Below, in pieces: positions 7,401 to 13,816 of a DNA stretch of 22,396 bases. A model generated the notes under the pieces. That model was not told the origin of the DNA, searched no databases, and saw only the letters and a program-made list of their open reading frames with translations. Position numbers and translations under genes: made by a program. The DNA comes from CAZZBK01 sp964652155 (GTDB taxonomy: Bacteria; Planctomycetota; Planctomycetia; Pirellulales; PNKZ01): NCBI GenBank assembly GCA_964652155.1, contig CAZZBK010000103.1, positions 1-22,396 on the forward strand, given 5' to 3'. Position 1 is the first letter of the stretch. Each line of letters begins with the position of its first letter.

Positions 7401-8794
7401 ATCGTGCAGCCAAAGTCACCCATCTTGTGTGGGCTCAACGAGCCGACGAACAAGTCGAGCCGCGGATGCGAGCTGAACGGCTGCGGCGCGCCGCGACGAA
7501 TGCGGAGCGAGAGAGTCGAGCCGGGCTGGGCATTGTCGAGCAGATAACTCTGGGCTCGCTTGGGATCACTGATCTTCGCATCGCCGATCCATTCGATCAC
7601 ATCGCCCGCCTTGAGACCGGCGAGTGCGGCGGGACTGTTGGGCCACACCACGTCGACCGCGGCGTCCTTGTCGTTGTACTGACCACGCTGGGCGATCGAT
7701 AAGCCGACGACCTGCTCGCTGAGTGGGGCACTCAACGCGAACTCTTTCCCCTCGGCGTCTTTGGCCATCTTGGGGAACACGAGCGCGAGCGTCAAGCGAT
7801 GCGTGCTCTCAAAACCCGCCGCAACGGCCGAGCCCGGGGCGGTTTTGTCCATCGCCTGATGACAGGTCGTGCAGCGGTCGAACCGTGCCACGTCGCGAAA
7901 GTTGTTGTTGAGCGTCAGATTCGGCAACCAAATCTGTTCGACCTTGAGCGGCCGGCCGAAGGCGTCGATGATCGGCATTTCGAGCAGCGACTTCTTCCAG
8001 TTCGCGGCCCGCTCGTACTTGGCCAACTGCAATCGCTCGATGACCCCTTTGTGGTCGTCGACCGCTTTGCGCGCCGCGGTCTCGCCTGCGCGGGCCGTGG
8101 CGAGCGTGTCCTGCAACGCGAGGCGATGGGTCTTGGTGGTCTCGTACTTGCGCAGCAGATCGGCCACCTGCTTGTCGACCGCCGCGATCGCGTCGCGATC
8201 CTTACTCAATTCGCTCACCGGTTTTTGCTCGTCGACGGCGATGCCATATTTGCTGGCGATTTCGTCGCGCTCGGCTCGCTTGAACTTGAGCCGCGTCTGC
8301 GCGTCGTCTTCAATGTACTTGGCGCGGCGGAGCAGCGTTTCGGCGGCGCTCACGAGCGCGGCGCGATGCTGAGTCACGTCGTCAGCCGTGGTCGCTTTCT
8401 CGGCGTCGGCGGCCGCCTTGCGGATCACGGCCAACTGCGAATAGGCGTACAGCTTTTGCAGACCGGCCTTCTCGTTGGCCGGCTGATCGTTGAACTCGGC
8501 GATGCCCAAAAACTTCTGCACGGCGGCCGGGTCGAGCGGCTTACTGAGCTGCGTCTTGAGCGACTTCTCGAAGTCGGCTTGCTTGGCCGCGTAGGCGGCG
8601 GTTTGCTCTTCATCGATGCGCCCGTCGGCCGCCCAGGTCTCGATATCGCGGAATTTACGCTGATATTGCTTCCATTCGCGCACGTTGTCGTGGGCCAACA
8701 GCAAGATTGTCACGACCAGCAAGCCCAACGACGTAAGTCCAAAGACCACGTGCATCGTGTTCGCATTGCGCCATGTCTGTTCGGTCGCAGGCAT
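4451..8794 (-). CDS. Membrane-anchored octahaem cytochrome c with coiled coil and PDZ domain
   Basis: This 1447-residue protein has an N-terminal membrane anchor (about 14-35) followed by a long Ala/Lys/Glu-rich helical, probably coiled-coil region (about 40-260). Eight haem c motifs follow, with first Cys at 308 (CTTCH), 463 (CTICH), 518 (CLKCH), 554 (CFGCH), 768 (CLACH), 934 (CAGCH), 1088 (CVGCH) and 1330 (CVKCH). A PDZ-like domain (about 365-438, NSPAALAGLKAGDVI) lies between haems 1 and 2. Likely Met ligands in MPxF/MPV contexts are at 687, 820, 1036, 1266 and 1380, one for each of the last five haems; the first three may be bis-His. The C-terminus is a Pro/Ala tail. It directly follows the cytochrome b genes (44 bp, with an AAGGA site) and no cytochrome c1 or f is present, so it probably acts as the c subunit of the Rieske/b complex. 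Anammox planctomycetes also pair Rieske/b with multihaem c. Confidence 0.93.
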   Translation of the reverse strand: MPATEQTWRNANTMHVVFGLTSLGLLVVTILLLAHDNVREWKQYQRKFRDIETWAADGRIDEEQTAAYAAKQADFEKSLKTQLSKPLDPAAVQKFLGIAEFNDQPANEKAGLQKLYAYSQLAVIRKAAADAEKATTADDVTQHRAALVSAAETLLRRAKYIEDDAQTRLKFKRAERDEIASKYGIAVDEQKPVSELSKDRDAIAAVDKQVADLLRKYETTKTHRLALQDTLATARAGETAARKAVDDHKGVIERLQLAKYERAANWKKSLLEMPIIDAFGRPLKVEQIWLPNLTLNNNFRDVARFDRCTTCHQAMDKTAPGSAVAAGFESTHRLTLALVFPKMAKDAEGKEFALSAPLSEQVVGLSIAQRGQYNDKDAAVDVVWPNSPAALAGLKAGDVIEWIGDAKISDPKRAQSYLLDNAQPGSTLSLRIRRGAPQPFSSHPRLDLFVGSLSPHKMGDFGCTICHEGQGSATQFKWVSHTPNDAQEAADWKTKYGWFDNHHWIQPMRPDRFAQSSCLKCHHDLGELEPSERFPDPPAPKLMAGYHLIRQVGCFGCHEINGYDGPNKRRGPDLRAEPSYASYASQLINDKALSDAQQKMAREVIDHPDRATPRKLLAEQLLSVKAGDSKLSPTSRSMAQLLAADEDSPGKFRKVGPSLRHLDKKVDLPFLYDWVRDPKNFRPSTKMPKFFGLHDHLQPDALDAPKKADGQPSGLEVAHAMEPVEIRAIAEYLLDAGKQQAFDYVSPAKGAIAPSAERGKVAFETRGCLACHKHPDFPAAKDTQGPDLGRLGGKLFDKRGKDWLYSWIRQPQHYHARSAMPNLFIEPTKQADGTTVDPAADMVEYLLASKGYQAPAVPDVNDQTLNNLVGLYLKSVFTQSETEQYREQGIPAARAKNLRGDELTLISQNGESAAALRQKKLLYVGRKSIARLGCAGCHDIPGFEDAKPIGTTLADWGRKEPSKLAFEQIAVYLQKKHGHGEHHEINLKDLDADTGYFLGALMHHGRDGFIWQKLNEPRSYDYKKTEHKDYLDRLRMPKFNLTSEEVEQIITFVLGLVAEPPAAKYVYKPTPRQKAIEDGRQLLEQFNCVGCHTIDHETWEFDYKPNEFAGPPEFKGYEILRPHFTPEQLAASRAVDRRGLGHARITGMPNPEVQEDPDTGKPVHFFQLWKNVAINGHAWMVGGQEIEVKAENITNKRPPYGGDLARFLHPLVLATEKKVNGNVKASDAWGWVPPPLVGEGEKVRPEWLYEFLLDPYAIRPAVVLRMPKFNFSASEARILADYFAAKDNTQYPYEFDERSWSTNTMTDDERTKSHERLDGALRVLTDNNYCVKCHKVGDFTPPGTPVTLAPQLDRVAQRLRPEFLLKWLAQPNTMLPYTGMPVNFPIDKPADQKLLSGTSEQQVQSVVDLLLNWSRYMTDQQANSIKARVKPPTAVPVAAPTTSGGGQ

Positions 8795-8838
8795 GTTCCG
8801 TCCTTAAAAGTTGAGCGCCACAGGGCCCAAACGTCGTC

Positions 8839-10221
8839 TTACAGGTTGAGAAACAATTCGTCGATGTGAATCAGGTACTTGAGGTTAAAGACCCAGCGCA
8901 GCACCATCTTCAGCGGCAGCGAGGCCATCATCAGCAACAAGTTGGCCATCAGCATGTAGCGGATGAACCCCATCTTCACGAACATTTTGCGGAAGATCGT
9001 CAGCGCCATCATGGGCGGCAACACGATCAAATAAGCCAGCGTGAGCACAATGCCCGGACTCTCGCGGAGCAGGATCACGCCGGCGCTCTCCAATAATCCC
9101 GCGCCCTGCGACGCCTTGGGAAGCGATGTGCCGAGCAACTTGTTCCAGAAGAACTGCGACAAGTCGATGTTGTTCTGCGCCAGCACCTTGTGGGCGTCCC
9201 AGTATTCGAACGGGCCGAAGAAGTTCCAGTTCGGACCGCGTAGAAACGTACCCAAGATGATCAGCACGACCCACAGTTCCAAGAAGCCGACCTGGAACAC
9301 GAGGTACGCAAAGGGGCGCTCTTCGATCGTGTAGTAGCCGTTCCCCTTGCGGTTGTAGTCGAGGAACGGAATCGCCGCGAGGCCGAAGATCACAATGCTC
9401 GGCAACACCACGCCCGCCATCCACGGATCGAAGTACACGAGCATCTCTTGCAAACCCAGGAAGTACCACGGGGCCTTCGACGGGTTCGGCGTCTTGACGG
9501 CACTGGCGGGCTCTTCGAGCGGCGCCTGCAACAGCAAGCCCCAGATGAGCAGAAACGCCGTCAGCGCGATCATGCAGATCAATTCGGTGTAGACCAAGTC
9601 GGGCCACACCAACACCTTCTCGTCTTCGGTCTTCTCGATCGGCGGCAACCCCTCGCGGCGGCGATCGTCGTTGATCACCGCCTTGTGCGTGGCCAGCCAA
9701 GTGAAAAAACCGAGCAAAAAGACCAAGCCCACGATCGGCACATTGTCGGGCTTGGCAACGATCTCCGAAAAGTTCGGATTGGTCATGGCCATACCCATCA
9801 GCGCCAGCGCCATGTTGAGCATCGTCCAGGCGACGGCCGGCTGCGAGAAAAATCGACGATAGATGAAAAACACCGCCAGCAGCACCGACGACCCGACGGT
9901 CAAGATGACCGGCCCCGACAAGAAGTCGATCACATGCATCACGGCGTGCCAGGCATTGGCCAACCACGGATCGAAGGGCGCGAAGTGCCACTCGGGGAAA
10001 GGGGAGCCGTCCATCGCCACCGGTGCGAAGAAGACGAAGATCCAGCCGACCAGGAACCATGTCATCACGTTCGTGACTTCGAGGCCCCGAATGCGGCAGT
10101 AGGTCTTGATCGGCCCGCGTCGCCACAGCAGCAGCGCGGCACCCCAGTTGAGCGCGCAGAGGCACAGATAATACAGGCCCAGCGGGCCCGCGGCCTTGGC
10201 GATAAAGTCAGCTCCGTGCAT
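8839..10221 (-). CDS. Cytochrome b C-terminal (subunit IV-like) protein with extra membrane helices
   Basis: The 460-residue protein contains the subunit IV/PetD-like half of cytochrome b at about 205-335: VWPDLVYTELICMIAL, LLQAPLEEPASAVKTPNPSK, then APWYFLGLQEMLVYFDPW. PWYF at 251-254 stands where the quinol-oxidising PEWY motif of other families lies. RGPNWNFFGP at about 329-337 matches extended bacterial forms. Unlike PetD (about 160 residues), it has an extra N-terminal region of about 200 residues with roughly five hydrophobic segments (14-33, 52-72, 98-120, 131-147, 162-178), and a C-terminal extension with two more (about 388-410, 418-445). Histidines at 79, 92 and 96 sit in the extension; whether any binds a cofactor is unknown. 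The ATG at 10221 has GAGG about 10 bases upstream. It follows the b6-like gene by 84 bp. Confidence 0.9.
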   Translation of the reverse strand: MHGADFIAKAAGPLGLYYLCLCALNWGAALLLWRRGPIKTYCRIRGLEVTNVMTWFLVGWIFVFFAPVAMDGSPFPEWHFAPFDPWLANAWHAVMHVIDFLSGPVILTVGSSVLLAVFFIYRRFFSQPAVAWTMLNMALALMGMAMTNPNFSEIVAKPDNVPIVGLVFLLGFFTWLATHKAVINDDRRREGLPPIEKTEDEKVLVWPDLVYTELICMIALTAFLLIWGLLLQAPLEEPASAVKTPNPSKAPWYFLGLQEMLVYFDPWMAGVVLPSIVIFGLAAIPFLDYNRKGNGYYTIEERPFAYLVFQVGFLELWVVLIILGTFLRGPNWNFFGPFEYWDAHKVLAQNNIDLSQFFWNKLLGTSLPKASQGAGLLESAGVILLRESPGIVLTLAYLIVLPPMMALTIFRKMFVKMGFIRYMLMANLLLMMASLPLKMVLRWVFNLKYLIHIDELFLNL

Positions 10222-10305
10222 GAACGATCCTCGTGCTCAAATCTCGCTGCGAGAGCGGGGCGACAACCACCCCCAAGGGCTCCGTGGGCGAGCGAATGGC
10301 TCGCA

Positions 10306-11079
10306 TTACATTGGGCCGCTAATGCCGCCGTCTTTGCGCACTCGCCAAAAGTGAATGGCGATGAGCAGCGAAGCGGCCAACGGAATGGCGACACAGTGTA
10401 ATACGTAGAAGCGATTCAACGTCTCTTCGCCCACGAACCGCGCGCCCAGCAAGCCAAACCGCGCGTCCGAAGCGTTGGTAATCATGTCAATGCCGCCGGC
10501 CGTCAACAACTGCTGGCCAGGACCCTCGTGCCCCAAGAACGGCGTGGCCCGGGCCATGTTCGACCCGACCGTGATCGCCCAAATCGCCAGTTGATCCCAC
10601 GGCAACAAATAGCCGGTGAACGACAGCAGCAGCGTGAGCAACAACAGAATGACGCCGACGACCCAGTTGAATTCGCGCGGCGGCTTGTAACTGCCAGTCA
10701 AGAAGACGCGGTACATGTGCAGCCACGTCGTAATGACCATCGCATGCGCGCCCCAACGATGCAACTCCCGCAAGATGCCCAAGCTGGTCACGTCGCGGAG
10801 CGCAAGGATATCGTTGAACGCCCATTCGAGCGTCGGTCGGTAATAAAACATCAACAGCACGCCAGTGATCGTCTCGACCAGGAACAGGAAGAACGTAATG
10901 CCCCCCATGCACCAGGTGTACGACAGCGCGATCCCCTGCTTCTTGACCGACACCGGATGCAGGTGCAGGAAGAAGTTGGTGAGCATCACCACGATCCGGT
11001 TACGCCGGTCGAGGGGCATGGGATGCCGAAAAATGCTTTTCCAAACCTGCGAATTACGAATGGATTCGCCGATGGACAT
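10306..11079 (-). CDS. Cytochrome b6-like subunit of a Rieske/cytochrome b complex
   Basis: This 257-residue protein is the N-terminal, dihaem half of cytochrome b, as in b6 rather than full-length bc1. The haem ligands are His107 and His121 (x13 between, RELHRWGAH to WLHMYRVFLTG) and His228 and His243 (x14 between, the b6-type spacing). SFTGYLLPWDQ precedes helix D. The segment TWCMGGIT aligns with YCLGGIT of chloroplast b6, whose Cys35 holds haem ci covalently; here that residue is Cys57. The C-terminal GGISGP also matches b6. The frame stays open to a GTG at 11142, but ATG 11079 begins MSIGESIRNSQVWKSIFRH, which fits the expected N-terminus. The separate C-terminal half is the next gene downstream. 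Confidence 0.94.
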   Translation of the reverse strand: MSIGESIRNSQVWKSIFRHPMPLDRRNRIVVMLTNFFLHLHPVSVKKQGIALSYTWCMGGITFFLFLVETITGVLLMFYYRPTLEWAFNDILALRDVTSLGILRELHRWGAHAMVITTWLHMYRVFLTGSYKPPREFNWVVGVILLLLTLLLSFTGYLLPWDQLAIWAITVGSNMARATPFLGHEGPGQQLLTAGGIDMITNASDARFGLLGARFVGEETLNRFYVLHCVAIPLAASLLIAIHFWRVRKDGGISGPM

Positions 11080-11283
11080 GCCTGAAACTACTTTCGCAAC
11101 AAGGCCAGTGAACGGGTCAGGACCTACCGGAGGTACGAGCACCCCTGACTACACACACAACGCCTGCGCGATGCACGGTCATCACCGCGCGTCGCTGCGT
11201 GAGTTATATGCTGCGTGGGTTCTACAAGGATGAGCGGGGGTCGCCTATGTCCGTCAACGTTCGGTCGCCAGGGGCGAACAAAC
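11080..11283 (-). other. 204-bp gap between Rieske and cytochrome b genes, with two possible RNA hairpins
   Basis: No gene is seen here. One stem pairs 11173-11179 with 11184-11190 (seven pairs, one G-T, CATC tetraloop on the plus strand). A second pairs GTCAGG at 11116-11121 with CCTGAC at 11144-11149 and encloses a four-pair ACCT/AGGT stem. Neither is followed by a T-run, so they look more like processing or stability elements than terminators. This is inference from base pairing only. Confidence 0.35.
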
Positions 11284-12306
11284 CTAGACCGCGACAAAAC
11301 AGGCCGGGTCGGCCCATTGACCAAGCTCTTCTTGGAACAGCTTGCTCTTGTCGACTTCCAACTGACCATCGTCGGCTAGGCGAATCGCATAGCGTTCGAG
11401 CGGTCGAGGAGCAGGCCCTTCAAAGTTGATTCCATCCTTATAAAAACCACTGCCGTGGCAGGGACACTTGTACTTTTGTTCGCCTTCAAGCCAGTTGGGC
11501 GTGCAACCCAGGTGCGTGCAGACGGTGCGAATCGCCACGATCTGCCGCTGCCCGGCGTACTCGGCGTTCACGACCCAAATGCCAAACAAAGCCTTGAACT
11601 TCTCCTCCACCTTGCCCGGCGGAAAATCGTTCGGCGGACCAACCTTAAACTTGCTCGGCGGCTCGGTGAGAATGTTCGGGAACATGAAGCGGGCCATGCC
11701 CAGCGTCCAGAGCCCCGTCGTTGCACTGAGCGACGTGAAACCGAGCGCCAGGAACGAACCAAAAATCAGCGACACGACGCCGCGACGCTCTTCGGTCGCC
11801 GCCTTGGCCGGCTTCGCCTTCGCGTACTCGGGCTTCACGGGCATCGGCGGCACGGGACGCGCCGGCTTGGCCGGAGCGGGCTTCGCCGCCGCGGCCGCCT
11901 TACTCACCGGGCCAGGCTTGGCGGGCTTATCCGCTGCGCCTGAGAGAATGTTCGAGGTGTTCTTCGCTTCCACCGGCGGAGCGGCAGGCTCAGCAGGTTT
12001 CTCGGCCTTGGGGGCTGCGGTGGGCTTGGCTGCCGGTTTTTCCGCAGCCGGAGCCCCTTCCGTCGGAGAAGCTGCTTTTTGAGCCCGGGCGGCAGCCAGA
12101 ATATCGGCCGTGCTGGGACGAGCACCACCAGCCGGCTTCGCAGGAGCATCCGCCTTCGGGGCCGCCGGTTTGGCCGCAGCCTTGGGTGCTTCAGCGGGCT
12201 TCGCCGGGGGTGGCGCAGCGGCCGACGCGCCGCCTGAGCCCATGGCGCCTTGTTTACGAGCCAGAGCTAGGATTTCGGCCGTCGACAGCTTCGGTTTATC
12301 AGCCAT
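11284..12306 (-). CDS. Rieske [2Fe-2S] protein with long Pro/Ala-rich N-terminal extension
   Basis: The 340-residue protein carries the high-potential iron-sulfur centre that accepts electrons from quinol. The Rieske domain occupies about 215-340. Ligands are Cys263 and His265 (CTHLGC) and Cys281 and His284 (CPCHGS), with Cys268 and Cys283 as the disulfide pair. One transmembrane helix lies at about 176-205, just after ATEERRG. Residues 1-172 are a low-complexity Ala/Pro/Lys tail, predicted cytoplasmic. It contains LSTAEILALARKQGA (7-21) and PSTADILAAARAQKA (64-78), and perhaps a worn third copy NTSNILSGA (116-124). Most Rieske proteins have only a short N-terminus. It is the first gene of the block; the promoter region is at 12307-12445. 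Confidence 0.95.
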   Translation of the reverse strand: MADKPKLSTAEILALARKQGAMGSGGASAAAPPPAKPAEAPKAAAKPAAPKADAPAKPAGGARPSTADILAAARAQKAASPTEGAPAAEKPAAKPTAAPKAEKPAEPAAPPVEAKNTSNILSGAADKPAKPGPVSKAAAAAKPAPAKPARPVPPMPVKPEYAKAKPAKAATEERRGVVSLIFGSFLALGFTSLSATTGLWTLGMARFMFPNILTEPPSKFKVGPPNDFPPGKVEEKFKALFGIWVVNAEYAGQRQIVAIRTVCTHLGCTPNWLEGEQKYKCPCHGSGFYKDGINFEGPAPRPLERYAIRLADDGQLEVDKSKLFQEELGQWADPACFVAV

Positions 12307-12411
12307 GCCTGATTCTCAACTCTAGGTGACGCTTCCGTTTGCGCCCATCCGGATGTTCGTGATCGAACTCAACACAGAGCCGAGCGACACGTCCCTGGGT
12401 CGAGATGGAAT

Positions 12412-12417
12412 ATTATC
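12412..12417 (-). promoter_or_regulatory. Candidate -10 element for the respiratory block
   Basis: GATAAT on the minus strand, about 105 bp before the Rieske start. At 17-bp spacing the -35 region reads TGAAAA, which falls inside the CRP/FNR-type palindrome. The -35 match is poor (three of six), as expected for a regulated promoter, but no start site is known. Confidence 0.35.
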
Positions 12418-12423
12418 GGCAGA

Positions 12424-12445
12424 GTTTGTGACTTTTTTCACAAAC
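12424..12445. promoter_or_regulatory. CRP/FNR-family operator (perfect 8-bp inverted repeat, 6-bp spacer)
   Basis: GTTTGTGA (12424-12431) and TCACAAAC (12438-12445) are perfect reverse complements separated by six bases. The core TGTGA-N6-TCACA equals the CRP consensus and differs from the FNR core TTGAT-N4-ATCAA. It lies 118 bp before the Rieske start. Its centre is about 29 bases before the start site predicted from GATAAT, closer than a class II activator site (-41.5), so activation or repression cannot be decided. Confidence 0.6.
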
Positions 12446-12664
12446 CCCCAGATGTTCTAACCTTTCGGCAGCATTTGTCAACCCATCTTGAGTCACTTAC
12501 GCCGCTAATCTCTCACGATTCGGTAGCATTGAAAGCGATAAAGTACTGACATTCACCAACTCTGACAAGGGATACGCGGTTACGATTCCGTGGAGTGTAC
12601 TTCCTCGGCCGCGATTCTCACCACCGCGGACGCTCTTTCTGCACGCTCCCCGCGCTCATTTTTC

Positions 12665-13669
12665 ATGATGACAATCGACTGGTCCGCGCTCGAAAACCTC
12701 ACCCATCGCGATCCGGGCGGGCGCGGCGTCGTCGCGCGCCAAGCCAACGCGCAATTTCTCGACGAGGGCCAACTCGCACGCGCAGCTCACGAACTCGCCC
12801 TGCATGGCCACGCCATCGGCATCGTCACGGGCTTTACCATTGCCGATGCCGATCCAAGAGCCGCCGAGACCGACGGACCGCCGGGGGCGCTGTATCTCGC
12901 GCGCGTGTTTCACGCCTTGGGAATTGAGGTCCGGCTGCTCGGTGATGCGTTCGTAACACCGCTGTTGGTCGAAGGCTGCCGTGCGGTCGGGTTAAATGCG
13001 GCATGCGTGCATGAGCTGCCCATCGCACCGCGCGCCGATGATCATACTTGGCTCGATGCCGCGACGCGCATGTCGCAGGGCACTTGCTCGCATCTGCTCG
13101 CCATCGAGCGCGTCGGCCCCAGTCACACGCTCGCCTCGCTCGTCGCGCAGGCACGCGATTCGGCAGCGCCTGTCGAACGGTTCGCGGCCGAGGTCCCCAT
13201 CGAGTCGCGCGACGTGTGTCATACGATGCGCGGGATACCAATCTCGCATCTGACCGCTCCGGCACATTGCCTCTTCGAGTTGCCGGGGCGAACGTATCGC
13301 ACGATCGGCATCGGCGACGGCGGCAATGAGATCGGCCTGGGATGCGTCCCCTGGGAGGTGTTGCGGAGTGCCATCACGCGCGGCCCCGCGAGTCAGATCG
13401 CCTGCCGCGTTGCCACCGATCACTTGTTGCTCGCCGGGGTCAGCAACTGGGGCGGCTACGCGCTCGGCGCCGCGGTCGCGGCCCTGCGCGGACGAGCGGA
13501 CTTAATCTCTGCCTGGACGGCCGACGATGAGCATGCGTTGCTCGAACGTCTCGTTGCCGTCGGCGCGGTCGATGGCGTCACCAAGCAACGCACCGCCACC
13601 GTCGACGGTTTGAGTTGGCGCGATTACGTCGAAGTCTTCGACGCCATTCGACAACAATTGACGATCTAG
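12665..13669 (+). CDS. D-glutamate cyclase-like protein (DUF4392), stand-alone
   Basis: This 334-residue protein matches the C-terminal domain family of D-glutamate cyclase, which turns D-glutamate into 5-oxo-D-proline. Conserved stretches are IGIVTGF (51-57), ETDGPPGA (68-75), ERVGPS (148-153), TMRG (187-190), GIGDGGNEIGLG (215-226) and GVSNWGGYAL (258-267). Vertebrate DGLUCY has a further N-terminal domain that is missing here; single-domain bacterial forms are common. There is no signal peptide, so it is cytoplasmic. The frame is open from a GTG at 12590, but ATG 12665 (or 12668) fits better because the 25 residues before it look non-conserved. No clear Shine-Dalgarno site is present. It is transcribed away from the respiratory genes, and a functional link is not evident. 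The substrate is inferred from family only. Confidence 0.85.
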   Translation: MMTIDWSALENLTHRDPGGRGVVARQANAQFLDEGQLARAAHELALHGHAIGIVTGFTIADADPRAAETDGPPGALYLARVFHALGIEVRLLGDAFVTPLLVEGCRAVGLNAACVHELPIAPRADDHTWLDAATRMSQGTCSHLLAIERVGPSHTLASLVAQARDSAAPVERFAAEVPIESRDVCHTMRGIPISHLTAPAHCLFELPGRTYRTIGIGDGGNEIGLGCVPWEVLRSAITRGPASQIACRVATDHLLLAGVSNWGGYALGAAVAALRGRADLISAWTADDEHALLERLVAVGAVDGVTKQRTATVDGLSWRDYVEVFDAIRQQLTI

Positions 13670-13769
13670 CCGAGGCGAAAACGCTTTGGGCGTATTCAAA
13701 AGTCGGTGCCTCTTCGACGAAACAAGCCATGCTCAATCGACGTGCCCAGCCGCTCCTGCTCTCGTTCTC

Positions 13770-13809
13770 AACTGAAAACTGAAAACCGAGAACCGAGAAC
13801 TGAAAACCG
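13770..13809. repeat. Tandem heptamer repeat AACYGAR, about 5.7 copies
   Basis: Units of seven: AACTGAA, AACTGAA, AACCGAG, AACCGAG, AACTGAA, AACCG. It lies in the 148-bp gap between two convergent genes, just past the stop of the multidomain haem protein. Variation is limited to positions 4 and 7, so it looks like slippage plus point change. Its function is unknown. Confidence 0.8.
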
Positions 13810-13816
13810 CCCGCCG

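Larger units (their letters stand above)
12307..12664. other. Divergent intergenic region between the respiratory block and the DUF4392 gene
   Basis: No coding region is supported. The stretch is AT-richer than its neighbours. It contains a perfect inverted repeat of CRP/FNR type (12424-12445), a GATAAT -10 candidate on the minus strand (12412-12417), and a 12-bp direct repeat with one mismatch, TTCGGYAGCATT, at 12464-12475 and 12519-12530. It probably carries both divergent promoters. Confidence 0.6.

Noticed and set aside
7799..8869. 356-codon plus-strand frame opposite the octahaem N-terminus
   Set aside because: Overlaps the anchor, coiled coil and first haem of the real gene and runs past its start; composition is typical of an antisense shadow.
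9448..10401. 317-codon plus-strand frame opposite cytochrome b
   Set aside because: Gln/Arg/His-rich translation caused by the antisense of membrane helices; the minus strand has clear b-type motifs.
11080..11142. Longer cytochrome b6-like protein starting at GTG 11142
   Set aside because: The added 21 residues do not fit the family N-terminus, while ATG 11079 begins a fitting sequence.
4451..12306. Alternative complex III (Act) operon
   Set aside because: The block encodes Rieske and split cytochrome b proteins; none of the Act molybdopterin-like or NrfD-like membrane subunits is present.
13769..13809. CRISPR array
   Set aside because: Units are seven bases without spacers, so this is a simple tandem repeat.
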